Below, piece after piece: positions 1 to 7,305 of a DNA stretch of 10,854 bases. A model generated the notes under the pieces. That model was given only the letters and a program-made list of their open reading frames with translations. It was not told the DNA's origin and made no database searches. How positions within the stretch are numbered: position 1 is the stretch's first letter; every line of letters begins with the position of its first letter. The DNA comes from Bacteroidales bacterium (lineage in GTDB: Bacteria; Bacteroidota; Bacteroidia; Bacteroidales; 4484-276), in NCBI GenBank assembly GCA_018400545.1, contig JAGYLT010000051.1, positions 1-10,854 on the forward strand, written 5' to 3'. The position numbers were made by a program, and so were the translations under genes.

Positions 1-245
1 ATCGCAGGAATGGCCAGCAATAATCCCTTCTTTACTTCCAGCACTTTCTGCTGTTTAAAACTACTCACAGCCGTAATATTTTGTACAGCTATCGCGATCC
101 GGTTGGTGCCGTTGGCCACATTGGCCGGCAATCCAAGCATCATCAGCACAGACAGCGAAATGATAGACCCTCCCCCGGCAAGGGTATTTATAAAACCCAC
201 AAGGGCTCCGGCAACAATCAGTGCAACAATTTCAAGAATTTCCAT
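1..245 (-). CDS. TauE/SafE (DUF81) family membrane permease, C-terminus cut off by window edge
   Basis: Reading leftward from the ATG at 243-245 the frame stays open to the window edge, giving the first 81 residues. The start is MEILEIVALIVAGALVGFIN, a hydrophobic first membrane segment. It is followed by a Gly-rich stretch (TLAGGGS, residues 21-27) and, after a second hydrophobic segment, PANVANGTNR (about 41-50). This pattern of an early TM, G-G-G-S and an N-G-T-N-R after the second TM is typical of the TauE/SafE family, inner-membrane carriers proposed to export sulfite, sulfonates or other small organic anions. Family members are usually about 250 residues, so roughly two thirds is missing. 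The substrate cannot be told. It is divergent from the phosphonate operon and probably unrelated to it. A good Bacteroidota-type promoter element lies just upstream. Confidence 0.85.
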   Translation of the reverse strand, partial: MEILEIVALIVAGALVGFINTLAGGGSIISLSVLMMLGLPANVANGTNRIAIAVQNITAVSSFKQQKVLEVKKGLLLAIPA

Positions 246-266
246 CTGATAAAATTTGGATAGCGG

Positions 267-294
267 CAAATGTAGTTAATATCATCCTTCAAAA
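267..294 (-). promoter_or_regulatory. Probable Bacteroidota promoter of the TauE/SafE gene
   Basis: Read leftward, 274-267 is TACATTTG, a perfect match to the Bacteroidota -7 consensus TAnnTTTG. A TTTTG at 294-290 could be the -33 element, but the spacer of 15 bases is shorter than the usual 17 or more. The -7 box lies about 21 bases before the ATG at 245, which would give a very short leader, as is common in this phylum. Confidence 0.5.
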
Positions 295-601
295 TTTTGA
301 TTACCAAAATCTGGTCCGGGGTAAACGCGTAAGATTTACTTAAAACAAGTTAATAATCTACGAGTCTGTATTTTACAATCCGTCTTCTGATGACGAGCAT
401 GTCATCTTTGATCTTAAGGCTCATCGGGCGGAAAGTTTTATGAATTTTCAGGGTTAACAAGAAATTGAATCCTGTACCATAAAATGAGTCGGAAGTTACT
501 AACCTATAATTGTTTTTAAGGGAAAAAGGAAAGCTACATGATCAAATTGATTCAGATTTAACCATATCTTAATACAAATTTAATATCTGGTTAATAATTA
601 T

Positions 602-609
602 TTACTTTG
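602..609 (+). promoter_or_regulatory. Possible -7 element of the phosphonate operon
   Basis: TTACTTTG differs from the Bacteroidota -7 consensus TAnnTTTG at one position and lies 15 bases before the ATG at 625. No clear TTG -33 element is visible; the best is a weak TTTA at 579-582, with a 19-base spacer. It is the only promoter-like box I see ahead of six closely packed co-directional genes. Confidence 0.35.
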
Positions 610-624
610 CAGTTTTTTAGGATT

Positions 625-1926
625 ATGGCAAAAACAGTATATGTAGGTATGAGTGCCGATATGATTCATCCTGGTCACTTAAATATCATCAATGAAGCAC
701 AAAAACTGGGAGAAGTAACTATTGGCCTGTTAACTGATAAAGCAATAGCAAGTTATAAAAGGCTTCCTGCACTCAATTACGATCAGCGAAAAATTATTAT
801 TGAAAACGTTAAAGGAGTATCGCAGGTTATTCCTCAGCATGAGCTTGATTATAGTCCCAATTTACGAGAGTTAAAACCAGCCTATGTGGTGCACGGCGAT
901 GACTGGAAAAAAGGTGTGCAGCGGCAAACACGCCAGAGAGTGATTGATACTCTGGCCGAGTGGGGTGGCAAACTTCATGAGGTGCCTTACACCAAAGGAA
1001 TTTCTTCAACTATACTTAATCAGAGTCTGAAAGAAATTGGGACTACTCCCGAGATAAGGATGGGGAAGTTGCGCAGATTGATTGAATCCAGGCCAATTGT
1101 ACGGGTAATGGAATCGCACAACGGATTAACTGGACTTATTGTCGAAAAGATTTCCGTTAATCACGATGGACTTCACAAAGAGTTTGATGCAATGTGGTTG
1201 AGTAGCCTCACCGATTCTACCAGCAAAGGAAAACCAGACATCGAAGCCGTTGATGTTACTTCCAGGTTGCATGGGCTTAACGACATTCTAGAAGTTACCA
1301 CCAAACCAATTATTTACGATGGTGATACAGGTGGAATTCCTGAGCACTTTGTGTTTACAGTTAAAACTTTGGAACGATTAGGCGTATCAGCCATTATCAT
1401 TGAAGACAAAACCGGATTAAAAAAGAATTCACTTTTTGGAACTGAAGTACCTCAAACACAAGCCAAGATCAAGGCATTTGCCCAAAAAATTTCAGCCGGT
1501 AAAAAAGCCCAGGTATCTAAAAATTTTATGATTATTGCGCGCATCGAGAGTTTGATTTTAAAAAAAGGTGTTGATAATGCCCTAAAAAGAGCCAGGGCAT
1601 ATATTGAAGCAGGGGCAGATGGAATCATGATCCATAGCAAGGAAAAAGACGGTAAAGAAATATTTGAGTTTTGTAACAGGTATAAGGAATTTGAAAAACG
1701 TGTTCCCCTTATTGCTGTACCATCAAGTTACAACCACGTATATGAAAATGAACTACGGGATGCAGGTGTAAATGTTGTGATCTATGCCAATCATTTGCTG
1801 CGCAGTGCTTATCCGGCAATGGTGAATGTGGCTAAATCGATCTTAACACACGAGCGTTCCTTTGAAGCAAATGACAATTGTATGTCAATCAAAGAAATTC
1901 TAAATCTTATACCCGGAACAAAATAA
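625..1926 (+). CDS. aepX: Bifunctional nucleotidyltransferase-phosphoenolpyruvate mutase fusion
   Basis: The enzyme (433 residues from ATG 625) is expected to convert phosphoenolpyruvate to phosphonopyruvate, the step that makes the C-P bond. The N-terminal part (about 1-140) is a cytidylyltransferase-like Rossmann domain, with [13 protein letters not shown] containing the H-x-G-H nucleotide motif (H15, G17, H18). A second motif, TKGISSTIL (about 123-131), resembles the RTxGIST motif of glycerol-3-phosphate cytidylyltransferases. The C-terminal part (about 150-430) is the isocitrate-lyase/PEP-mutase barrel. It has YDGDTGG (231-237) and [10 protein letters not shown] (260-269), an exact match to the PEP mutase signature EDKx5NS; the related lyases lack it. 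The frame extends upstream to a TTG at 607, but ATG 625 is preferred because the conserved domain starts there. The stop overlaps the next ATG (TAATG). The mutase role is near certain. The nucleotidyltransferase substrate, perhaps the final phosphonate with CTP, is inference. Confidence 0.95.
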   Translation: MAKTVYVGMSADMIHPGHLNIINEAQKLGEVTIGLLTDKAIASYKRLPALNYDQRKIIIENVKGVSQVIPQHELDYSPNLRELKPAYVVHGDDWKKGVQRQTRQRVIDTLAEWGGKLHEVPYTKGISSTILNQSLKEIGTTPEIRMGKLRRLIESRPIVRVMESHNGLTGLIVEKISVNHDGLHKEFDAMWLSSLTDSTSKGKPDIEAVDVTSRLHGLNDILEVTTKPIIYDGDTGGIPEHFVFTVKTLERLGVSAIIIEDKTGLKKNSLFGTEVPQTQAKIKAFAQKISAGKKAQVSKNFMIIARIESLILKKGVDNALKRARAYIEAGADGIMIHSKEKDGKEIFEFCNRYKEFEKRVPLIAVPSSYNHVYENELRDAGVNVVIYANHLLRSAYPAMVNVAKSILTHERSFEANDNCMSIKEILNLIPGTK

Positions 1927-3053
1927 TGATTCAACCGAAAGAATTCTATCAATGGCTTCACGAGCAAAAAATCGGTTTTTTTAGTGGAGTCCCCGATTCA
2001 TTGTTGAAAGACTTGTGTGCTTACATTACTGATAATACTTCAGGCCAGAATCACATAATAGCTGCCAACGAAGGAAATGCAGTAGCGCTGGCCAGCGGTA
2101 ATCATCTTGCTACAGGAACAATACCAGCTGTTTATATGCAAAATTCCGGACTTGGAAACACCGTTAACCCCCTGCTATCCCTGGCTGATAGCAAGGTTTA
2201 TCAAATTCCACTATTGTTATTGATTGGATGGCGCGGTGAACCCGGAGTAAAAGACGAACCCCAACATGTCACCCAGGGCGAAGTAACCTTGAAGCTCCTC
2301 GATGCAATGAAAATTCCTTTCCAGGTGCTCGGGAAGGAAAAAGAACAGGCAAAAAAACAGGTGCTTGAAGTCATACAAAAAATCAGGGAAACCAATTCAC
2401 CGGTAGCCATTATCATTCCAAAAGGAACTTTCGAGAAATATGTAATCAAAGAAAAGATTGATGCAGGATACTCCCTGAGCCGTGAGGATGCAATAAAACA
2501 AATTGTAGGGCAATTTGGTGGTGATGAAGTAGTTGTGTCCACCACCGGAAAAACCTCTCGCGAGCTTTTTGAATGCAGGGCAGCACTCGGGCAAAAACAT
2601 TCTTCCGATTTCCTTACGGTGGGTTCAATGGGACATGCCAGTCAGATTGCACTCGGAATAGCATTGGCTAAACCAAACAGGAAAGTTGTTTGCCTTGATG
2701 GTGATGGAGCTTTGCTGATGCATATGGGCGCAATGTCGATTATTGGAAACATGCAACCAAAAAATTTTCTGCATTTTGTAATTAATAATGGTGCTCACGA
2801 ATCTGTTGGCGGTCAGCCAACTGTGGCTTTTGGAATGGATATCCCGGCTATAGCAAAAGCAAACAATTATAAAAGTGTTCAGTCGGTCTCTACTGAAATC
2901 GATCTGGACAATGCTTTGCAGTCAATTCCAAAAGATGCTTATCCCGCTCTAATCGAAATAAAAGTCAAAGTAGGTGCCCGTAAAGATTTGGGAAGGCCTA
3001 CCATAAAGCCAGTTGACAATAAGAAAGATTTTATGAATAATCTCAGTTCATGA
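1926..3053 (+). CDS. aepY: Phosphonopyruvate decarboxylase
   Basis: This thiamine-diphosphate enzyme decarboxylates phosphonopyruvate to phosphonoacetaldehyde. The reaction is irreversible and pulls the unfavourable mutase equilibrium forward. It has 375 residues, a normal length for this family. The N-terminal half carries the TPP-activating glutamate in AANEGNAVALASG (E49) and the GVPDS motif (21-25) typical of phosphonopyruvate and sulfopyruvate decarboxylases. The C-terminal half carries the TPP/Mg motif, with LDGDGALL (G259-D260-G261) and ending at NN (287-288). The ATG at 1926 overlaps the aepX stop by one base. A longer reading from 1878 would overlap aepX and adds residues before the conserved start, so it is rejected. 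The 3' end overlaps the next gene by four bases (ATGA), implying translational coupling. Sulfopyruvate decarboxylase is the main alternative, but adjacency to PEP mutase settles it. Confidence 0.94.
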   Translation: MIQPKEFYQWLHEQKIGFFSGVPDSLLKDLCAYITDNTSGQNHIIAANEGNAVALASGNHLATGTIPAVYMQNSGLGNTVNPLLSLADSKVYQIPLLLLIGWRGEPGVKDEPQHVTQGEVTLKLLDAMKIPFQVLGKEKEQAKKQVLEVIQKIRETNSPVAIIIPKGTFEKYVIKEKIDAGYSLSREDAIKQIVGQFGGDEVVVSTTGKTSRELFECRAALGQKHSSDFLTVGSMGHASQIALGIALAKPNRKVVCLDGDGALLMHMGAMSIIGNMQPKNFLHFVINNGAHESVGGQPTVAFGMDIPAIAKANNYKSVQSVSTEIDLDNALQSIPKDAYPALIEIKVKVGARKDLGRPTIKPVDNKKDFMNNLSS

Positions 3054-4171
3054 TCCATCAAAAGCTATTTCGGAAACATCAGCTGGACGAATTGAAAAAG
3101 GAAATCAGCAAGGTTGAAACTACCAAAATATTGGTTTTACGGGGTGCTTCATCTTATAAAAATTGCGGTGCAGAGGCTTTTGTAAATAATCTTTTGGATA
3201 AGAAGCCCATAACATCATTTTCAGATTTTAGTCCTAACCCCAATGTTACCGATTTACTAAACGGGATTGACGTTTTTCATTCCGGAGACTTTAAAATGAT
3301 CATAGCCATCGGGGGAGGTAGCGTGTTGGATATGGGCAAGTTGATTAGTGTTTTTGCCCATCAGACAAATCATCCTCAGGATATTATTAAAGGCCGGACG
3401 TCATTGTTAGAAATGAAAACAACATTGCTGGCTATCCCTACCACAGCCGGCAGTGGAGCTGAAGCTACACAATTTGCTGTGGTTTATATGGGTAAAAATA
3501 AGTATTCGGTGGAAAGCCCAATTATGCTGCCAGATATGGTATTTTTAAATCCGGTTTTTACTGAACAGACTCCAGCCTATCTTACGGCCTGCTCAGGTAT
3601 TGATGCGTTTTGCCAGGCTGTAGAATCAGTTTGGAGCGTTAATGCAAACAAAGAATCAGAGGAAATAGCACTGCTTGCAATCAAGAAAATTATTCAGTTT
3701 TTAAAAGATGCGGTTCATCATGATGATAGTTTGGCAAGGGCTGAAATGCAGGAAGCTGCTTTTTTGGCAGGTAAAGCTATCAACATTACCAAAACAACAG
3801 CACCACATGCTTTGTCTTATTCATTTACAAGTTTTTACGGACTTCCACATGGGCATGCGGTGGCGTTGAGTTTACCATTCTTTTTTGAATTTAACAGCTC
3901 CTTAACTAAAAATGATTGTGTTGATAGCAGAGGTGTAGATGCTGTAAAAAAAAGAATTGAGAAAATTGCTGATATTTTCGGAACAACCATGGATCATGCA
4001 AGGACATTTCTGGAAAATTTTATTTCGGATATTGGCCTTGAAATGAATATTCAGCAATTGATTCCGGATTTTAATCCGGACTTCATTATTAAAAATGTAA
4101 ACTTAGAGCGATTAAAAAATAATCCACGCTTAGTATTGGAGCAGGATATTGTTGAATTTTTAAAATCCTGA
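3050..4171 (+). CDS. Iron-type alcohol dehydrogenase, probable phosphonoacetaldehyde reductase
   Basis: This 373-residue group III (iron-containing) alcohol dehydrogenase is expected to reduce phosphonoacetaldehyde to 2-hydroxyethylphosphonate with NAD(P)H. The dinucleotide-binding motif is GGGSVLD (88-94), followed by PTTAGSGAE (130-138). Metal-site positions are D185 in GIDAFCQA, H253 in APHAL and H267 in LPHGHA. The 14-residue spacing of the last two fits the family (compare FucO H263 and H277). The usual fourth ligand, a His four residues after the Asp, is Gln here (Q189). The function is assigned mainly from position, directly after phosphonopyruvate decarboxylase with a four-base overlap, and from family precedent in phosphonate clusters (PhpC-type reductases). 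No aminotransferase for 2-aminoethylphosphonate is present in the window, which supports an alcohol product. Confidence 0.88.
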   Translation: MIHQKLFRKHQLDELKKEISKVETTKILVLRGASSYKNCGAEAFVNNLLDKKPITSFSDFSPNPNVTDLLNGIDVFHSGDFKMIIAIGGGSVLDMGKLISVFAHQTNHPQDIIKGRTSLLEMKTTLLAIPTTAGSGAEATQFAVVYMGKNKYSVESPIMLPDMVFLNPVFTEQTPAYLTACSGIDAFCQAVESVWSVNANKESEEIALLAIKKIIQFLKDAVHHDDSLARAEMQEAAFLAGKAINITKTTAPHALSYSFTSFYGLPHGHAVALSLPFFFEFNSSLTKNDCVDSRGVDAVKKRIEKIADIFGTTMDHARTFLENFISDIGLEMNIQQLIPDFNPDFIIKNVNLERLKNNPRLVLEQDIVEFLKS

Positions 4172-4186
4172 TAGCAAAAAAACACA

Positions 4187-5434
4187 TTGAAAAATATTTT
4201 ACTCTATATCGACCCGGCTTCCACCAGTGCGCTGTTGTATATTTTAATTGCTTTGGTTGCCACACTGGCCTTTACACTACGAGGGTTCTTTTACAGGGTC
4301 AGGAATTTTTTTCTGGGACGTGGTTTTAAAAGTTATGATGACTTTCCGGGAACTGATATCATTTTTTATTCAGAAGGAAAGCAATACTGGAATGTGTTTT
4401 TACCGATTATTAAAGCCCTTGAAAACAAGCACGTAAATTGTGCCTATTTGACTTCCGATGCCGACGATCCGGGTTTGAAATATCAATCAGAATACTTACA
4501 AAGTAAATATACCGGTAAGCTCACAATGACCTCGGTTTACCTGAATAAACTTAAGGCAAAATTTGTTGGGATGACCACACCACAGTTGGATGTGATGATG
4601 ATACGCCGGTCGAAAAAAGTGCAGCATTACGGCCACATAGTACATGCACCCACAGATGTGTTCACATACCGGAAATTTGCTTTCGATTATTTTGATTCTG
4701 TGTTTTGTTCCGGCTATTTCCAGATTGATGGGATCAGAAAACTGGAAGAAAAGCGTGGAACCCAAAAGAAAATGCTCCTCAAAACAGGCCTAACTTATTA
4801 TGATGTTATGCTGGAGGAGGTAAAAAATCTTCCGGAATTTCCAAAGAAAAACCCTGTAGTTTTAGTGGCACCTACATGGAAAGAATATTCATTAATTAAC
4901 AGGTTTGGAATAAGATTTTTTGAAAGACTTTTCGATAATTCATCCTACGATGTGATTTTACGTCCACATCCTCAAAGCTTCGTAAGCTTTCCGGAATTGA
5001 TAAAAAAAATTGAAGATCATTTTAAAGATGAGCCGCGTTTTACCCTCGATCGTAAATCTCTTGGAACAGAAAGTATGGCCAGGAGCGATATGATGATCGG
5101 GGATCTTTCGGGTGTGTTTTGGGATTATTCATTTTTATTTGGAAAACCGGTACTGCTGCTCAAAACCGAGTTTGACACCGTTGAGGGTTTCGAAGGAAGT
5201 GAACTGGATTATGAAATGTGGGAAGTAAGAGAGCGTCCGCGTTTGGGGAGAATTTTTAATGAAAATGAAATTGACGATATTGGTACAATAGTAAATGATT
5301 TGCTGGAAAATCCCCCAAAGCTGGAGTTGGATATTTTACGAAATGAATCGGTTTATAATTTTGGAAAGGCCGGCGAGGTTGCTGCTGATCAGATCATCGA
5401 AATTGTCAGCAATCTCAATAAAGCTGAGTCCTGA
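4187..5434 (+). CDS. Membrane-anchored CDP-glycerol glycerophosphotransferase-like enzyme
   Basis: A 415-residue protein with one N-terminal membrane segment (about 14-34) and a cytoplasmic domain like the catalytic part of TagB/TagF glycerophosphotransferases. Visible motifs are VLVAPTWKEYS (about 225-235), the R-P-H-P motif (259-262), and SDMMIGDLSGVFWDYSF (300-316) followed by KPVLLL; the tail has NFGKAGEVAADQI. The family transfers polyol-phosphate from CDP-polyol to a membrane-bound acceptor. Next to a HEP pathway with a nucleotidyltransferase, a CMP-activated phosphonate is an attractive alternative donor, but this is inference. The start is a TTG at 4187: no in-frame ATG occurs before about residue 113, and the TTG is needed to include the membrane anchor and its IDPASTSALLY lead-in. 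It begins 15 bases after the reductase stop, so it is very probably in the same operon. Confidence 0.85.
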   Translation: MKNILLYIDPASTSALLYILIALVATLAFTLRGFFYRVRNFFLGRGFKSYDDFPGTDIIFYSEGKQYWNVFLPIIKALENKHVNCAYLTSDADDPGLKYQSEYLQSKYTGKLTMTSVYLNKLKAKFVGMTTPQLDVMMIRRSKKVQHYGHIVHAPTDVFTYRKFAFDYFDSVFCSGYFQIDGIRKLEEKRGTQKKMLLKTGLTYYDVMLEEVKNLPEFPKKNPVVLVAPTWKEYSLINRFGIRFFERLFDNSSYDVILRPHPQSFVSFPELIKKIEDHFKDEPRFTLDRKSLGTESMARSDMMIGDLSGVFWDYSFLFGKPVLLLKTEFDTVEGFEGSELDYEMWEVRERPRLGRIFNENEIDDIGTIVNDLLENPPKLELDILRNESVYNFGKAGEVAADQIIEIVSNLNKAES

Positions 5435-5485
5435 TAGTTTCTTATGGGTTAGATTTTTTTATAACAACACAAACACAACTCACTC

Positions 5486-6583
5486 ATGAGTTTTTTCGAC
5501 ATCATATTATCTCCATTTATTTTTATCATCAGGCAAATATTTCTGTTTAGCTATGATGTTACGCAGAATTATGGTCTTGCGATCATTTTGTTGAGTTTTG
5601 GCGTGAACTTGTTGTTGCTGCCTGTTTTTATCTACATCGAGCGGGTAAAAAGAAAAGATGATGTAGTGAAACAGAAAATGAAACCCCTGGTTGACGAAAT
5701 TAAACGATGCTACAAGGGCCAGGAGAGATATTATTATCTAAAAACCCTTAATCGCCAATTTAAGTACAGCCCTCTAAAAGCGCTTATTCCTGTTTTAAGT
5801 TTACTCCTGCAAATTCCATTTTTTATTGCTGCCTATCAGTATCTTGAGGGTTTTGAACCGCTTAATGGTGTAAGTTTTTGGTTTATAGAGGATTTGGCCA
5901 AGCCCGATGGCCTTTTTGGGGCAGTTAACTTTTTGCCCATTGCCATGACGGTGGTAAACCTTGTTACTGCATATTTTTACACCCGTAATGGAGATACTTC
6001 GGAACGCAAGCAAATGGTAGTGGTTGCGGCCATTTTTCTGGTGTTGCTTTTTAATCTTCCATCCGGACTGGTTCTTTACTGGACAATGAATAACGTGTTT
6101 AGCTTTTTCAGGTTGTTCATTACCAACCCTGAAGTATTCAGGAAAAACCCGGAAAGAAAATTAAAACGGCAGCAATTTTATCAGGGCTTCCGTCAACGCT
6201 ACAAAGCTATGAAGCCGAAGTTGTCCGGAACAATCATTTTTTTGGTTGTTTTTGCAATCCTCTTTCAGTTCAACTGGGCTTTTCAGAACAATTTCAATGA
6301 TATTGCCCAAAGGTTTGCTTTTGCGGTTGGTGGAAGTATTTTGGCAGCTTATGTAATTGCCGTGCTTGCTGCACTACACAAAATTGACCCAGGTTCTGCA
6401 AAAGGGTTTAAGGCATACTTTTTTGCCTGCTGGCCGGTATTTCGTCCTACATTTTTTATCATTATTTCAATTGCCATTCTTTCGCAAATAAACTGGGCAA
6501 TGCAGTTCAATTTTGATGATATTATCCCAAGGATTATCATGGCTGCCCTCGCAGGAATTATCCTGACTTTCATTTTGCTTTAG
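5486..6583 (+). CDS. YidC/Oxa1-like membrane protein with C-terminal tandem membrane repeats
   Basis: Residues about 1-215 resemble the conserved five-helix core of YidC/Oxa1 insertases. They include QNYGLAIILLSFGVNLLLLPV (27-47), a charged hairpin with KQKMKPLVDEIKRCY (62-76), KYSPLKALIPVLSLLLQIPF (93-112) and LPSGLVLYWTMNNVFS (191-206). The large periplasmic domain of Gram-negative housekeeping YidC is missing, so this is a short paralog. The hydrophilic-groove Arg of YidC (E. coli R366) aligns by eye with N41. Residues about 240-365 are an added region with two copies of a 73-residue membrane repeat centred on FNWAFQNNFNDI (262-273) and INWAMQFNFDDI (335-346). The frame ends at a TAG inside the second repeat, and repeat-like coding continues downstream in other frames, so the protein may be truncated. 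A plausible job is handling a membrane component of the phosphonate system; bulk insertase duty is unlikely. Confidence 0.82.
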   Translation: MSFFDIILSPFIFIIRQIFLFSYDVTQNYGLAIILLSFGVNLLLLPVFIYIERVKRKDDVVKQKMKPLVDEIKRCYKGQERYYYLKTLNRQFKYSPLKALIPVLSLLLQIPFFIAAYQYLEGFEPLNGVSFWFIEDLAKPDGLFGAVNFLPIAMTVVNLVTAYFYTRNGDTSERKQMVVVAAIFLVLLFNLPSGLVLYWTMNNVFSFFRLFITNPEVFRKNPERKLKRQQFYQGFRQRYKAMKPKLSGTIIFLVVFAILFQFNWAFQNNFNDIAQRFAFAVGGSILAAYVIAVLAALHKIDPGSAKGFKAYFFACWPVFRPTFFIIISIAILSQINWAMQFNFDDIIPRIIMAALAGIILTFILL

Positions 6584-7305
6584 CTACGTTATACTTCAGG
6601 GTTTTCTCAATCTAAATTCAAAAAACTTCATTTTTAAGTATTCGAATTAACACCGGGCTTTCGTACTTTTTTTTGTTTTATTGGCAGTCGTTTTAATCTA
6701 TACTCAGCTCCAGCTGGGCACAGGCTTTTAATTTTAATGATATTGTTTTAAGGTTGTCTTTGGTCATTTTCTCAAATTACACTTATTGTTATTGTGTTTG
6801 CGAATTTGTTTAGTGAAAATGGGCAGGCCCCAAAATTATCCATACAAAGGTTAAAGATGAGTTTGTGAAATTAAAAGCCTGGTTTTGGATAATTTTAATG
6901 CTTTAAGTTCGATATTCATTGCTACGCAAATCCGGTGGGCTTTTTCACCATAGTTTTGATGATATTTATTTTCGTGTGATAGCTGTGCTTTTGCTAAACA
7001 TACCACGGCATCTTTGTCCTTCTTTTTGTTTTTATTCTTTTCAAACTATTTGGAAAAAAATCCGAAGCTTAGCTATTCCGGCGCAGGTATTTTTCAGTCT
7101 GGTTTTTTTGTCATTATATTTTCAGTTGGCCTCTGTTTTTTATTTTGAAGGAGTAAAAAGTGATTTTACCGATATTGCTTTCTGGCTGATTATCCTCACT
7201 CAAATTATGGGTTTTGTCCATTTTTATAAAAGAAAATCAGATTTTGCCAAAGTAGTTTTTGGCGGTGTTTTGGCCATGCTGATCATTGTAGCAGGAATTC
7301 AGGCG
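6220..7305 (+). repeat. Five tandem ~73-residue membrane-repeat units spanning two genes and the gap between them
   Basis: The core of each unit reads roughly hydrophobic stretch, then QxxWAxxxxFxDI, then xxRxxxA and another hydrophobic stretch: a membrane hairpin with a short polar turn. The GATATT encoding D-I anchors each unit at 6299, 6518, 6739, 6961 and 7171, which are spacings of 219, 221, 222 and 210 bases. Units 1 and 2 are intact in the YidC-like gene. Units 3 and 4 are frame-broken. Unit 5 (QLASVFYFEGVKSDFTDI) is intact but diverged in the sulfatase-like gene. A possible sixth, more distant unit contains RLNWLVNANSTYSFIN, with its equivalent Ile at 7399-7401. DNA identity between units is modest, so the duplication is old at nucleotide level. 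Confidence 0.65.
6584..6918 (+). pseudogene. Decayed coding segment with broken membrane repeats between the YidC-like and sulfatase-like genes
   Basis: No frame stays open across this 335-base stretch, yet protein-like pieces of the neighbouring membrane repeat are present in alternating frames. A hydrophobic piece, FVLFFVLLAVVLIYTQLQ (6660-6713), is followed after one extra base (C6714) by WAQAFNFNDIVLRLSLVIF (from 6715). Joined, these reproduce one repeat unit. A later piece, LSSIFIATQIRWAFS (6903-6947), continues in a different frame as HSFDDIYFR (from about 6952) inside the sulfatase-like frame. At least four or five frame changes are needed to read through. True decay by small indels is the simplest reading; a local run of sequencing or assembly errors is the alternative. 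Confidence 0.6.

Larger units (their letters stand above)
246..624. other. Divergent intergenic region, no confident gene
   Basis: This 379-base stretch separates the divergent permease and phosphonate genes. It holds promoter-like elements at both ends. A perfect 6-base inverted repeat (GATGAC at 389-394, GTCATC at 401-406, 6-base spacer) sits near the middle and could be an operator or a weak hairpin. On the minus strand, a frame open from about 525 down to a TAA at 350-352 reads like real protein near its end (for example GTGFNFLLTLKIHK, then DDMLVIRRRIVKYRLVDY). Its only in-frame ATGs are at 422-424 (24 codons) and 398-400. It may be the tail of a decayed gene, or chance. No tRNA or riboswitch was recognised by eye. 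Confidence 0.4.

Noticed and set aside
10..249. Plus-strand reading frame of 79 codons at the left edge
   Set aside because: It is antisense to a clear TauE/SafE coding sequence with recognisable membrane motifs and has no protein-like features itself.
389..406. Inverted repeat GATGAC-N6-GTCATC as a transcription terminator
   Set aside because: No T run follows and no gene ends just upstream of it, so I list it only as a possible operator or chance palindrome.
607..624. TTG start for aepX at 607
   Set aside because: It would overlap the putative -7 promoter box and adds six residues before the conserved MAKTVYVG start; ATG 625 is better.
1878..1925. Longer start for phosphonopyruvate decarboxylase inside aepX
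   Set aside because: The conserved domain begins at the ATG at 1926, which forms a typical stop-start overlap with aepX.
6220..7305. CRISPR array or insertion sequence as the explanation for the periodic repeat
   Set aside because: The period of about 220 bases is a multiple of three, conservation is at protein level with weak DNA identity, and there are no transposase or short identical repeats.
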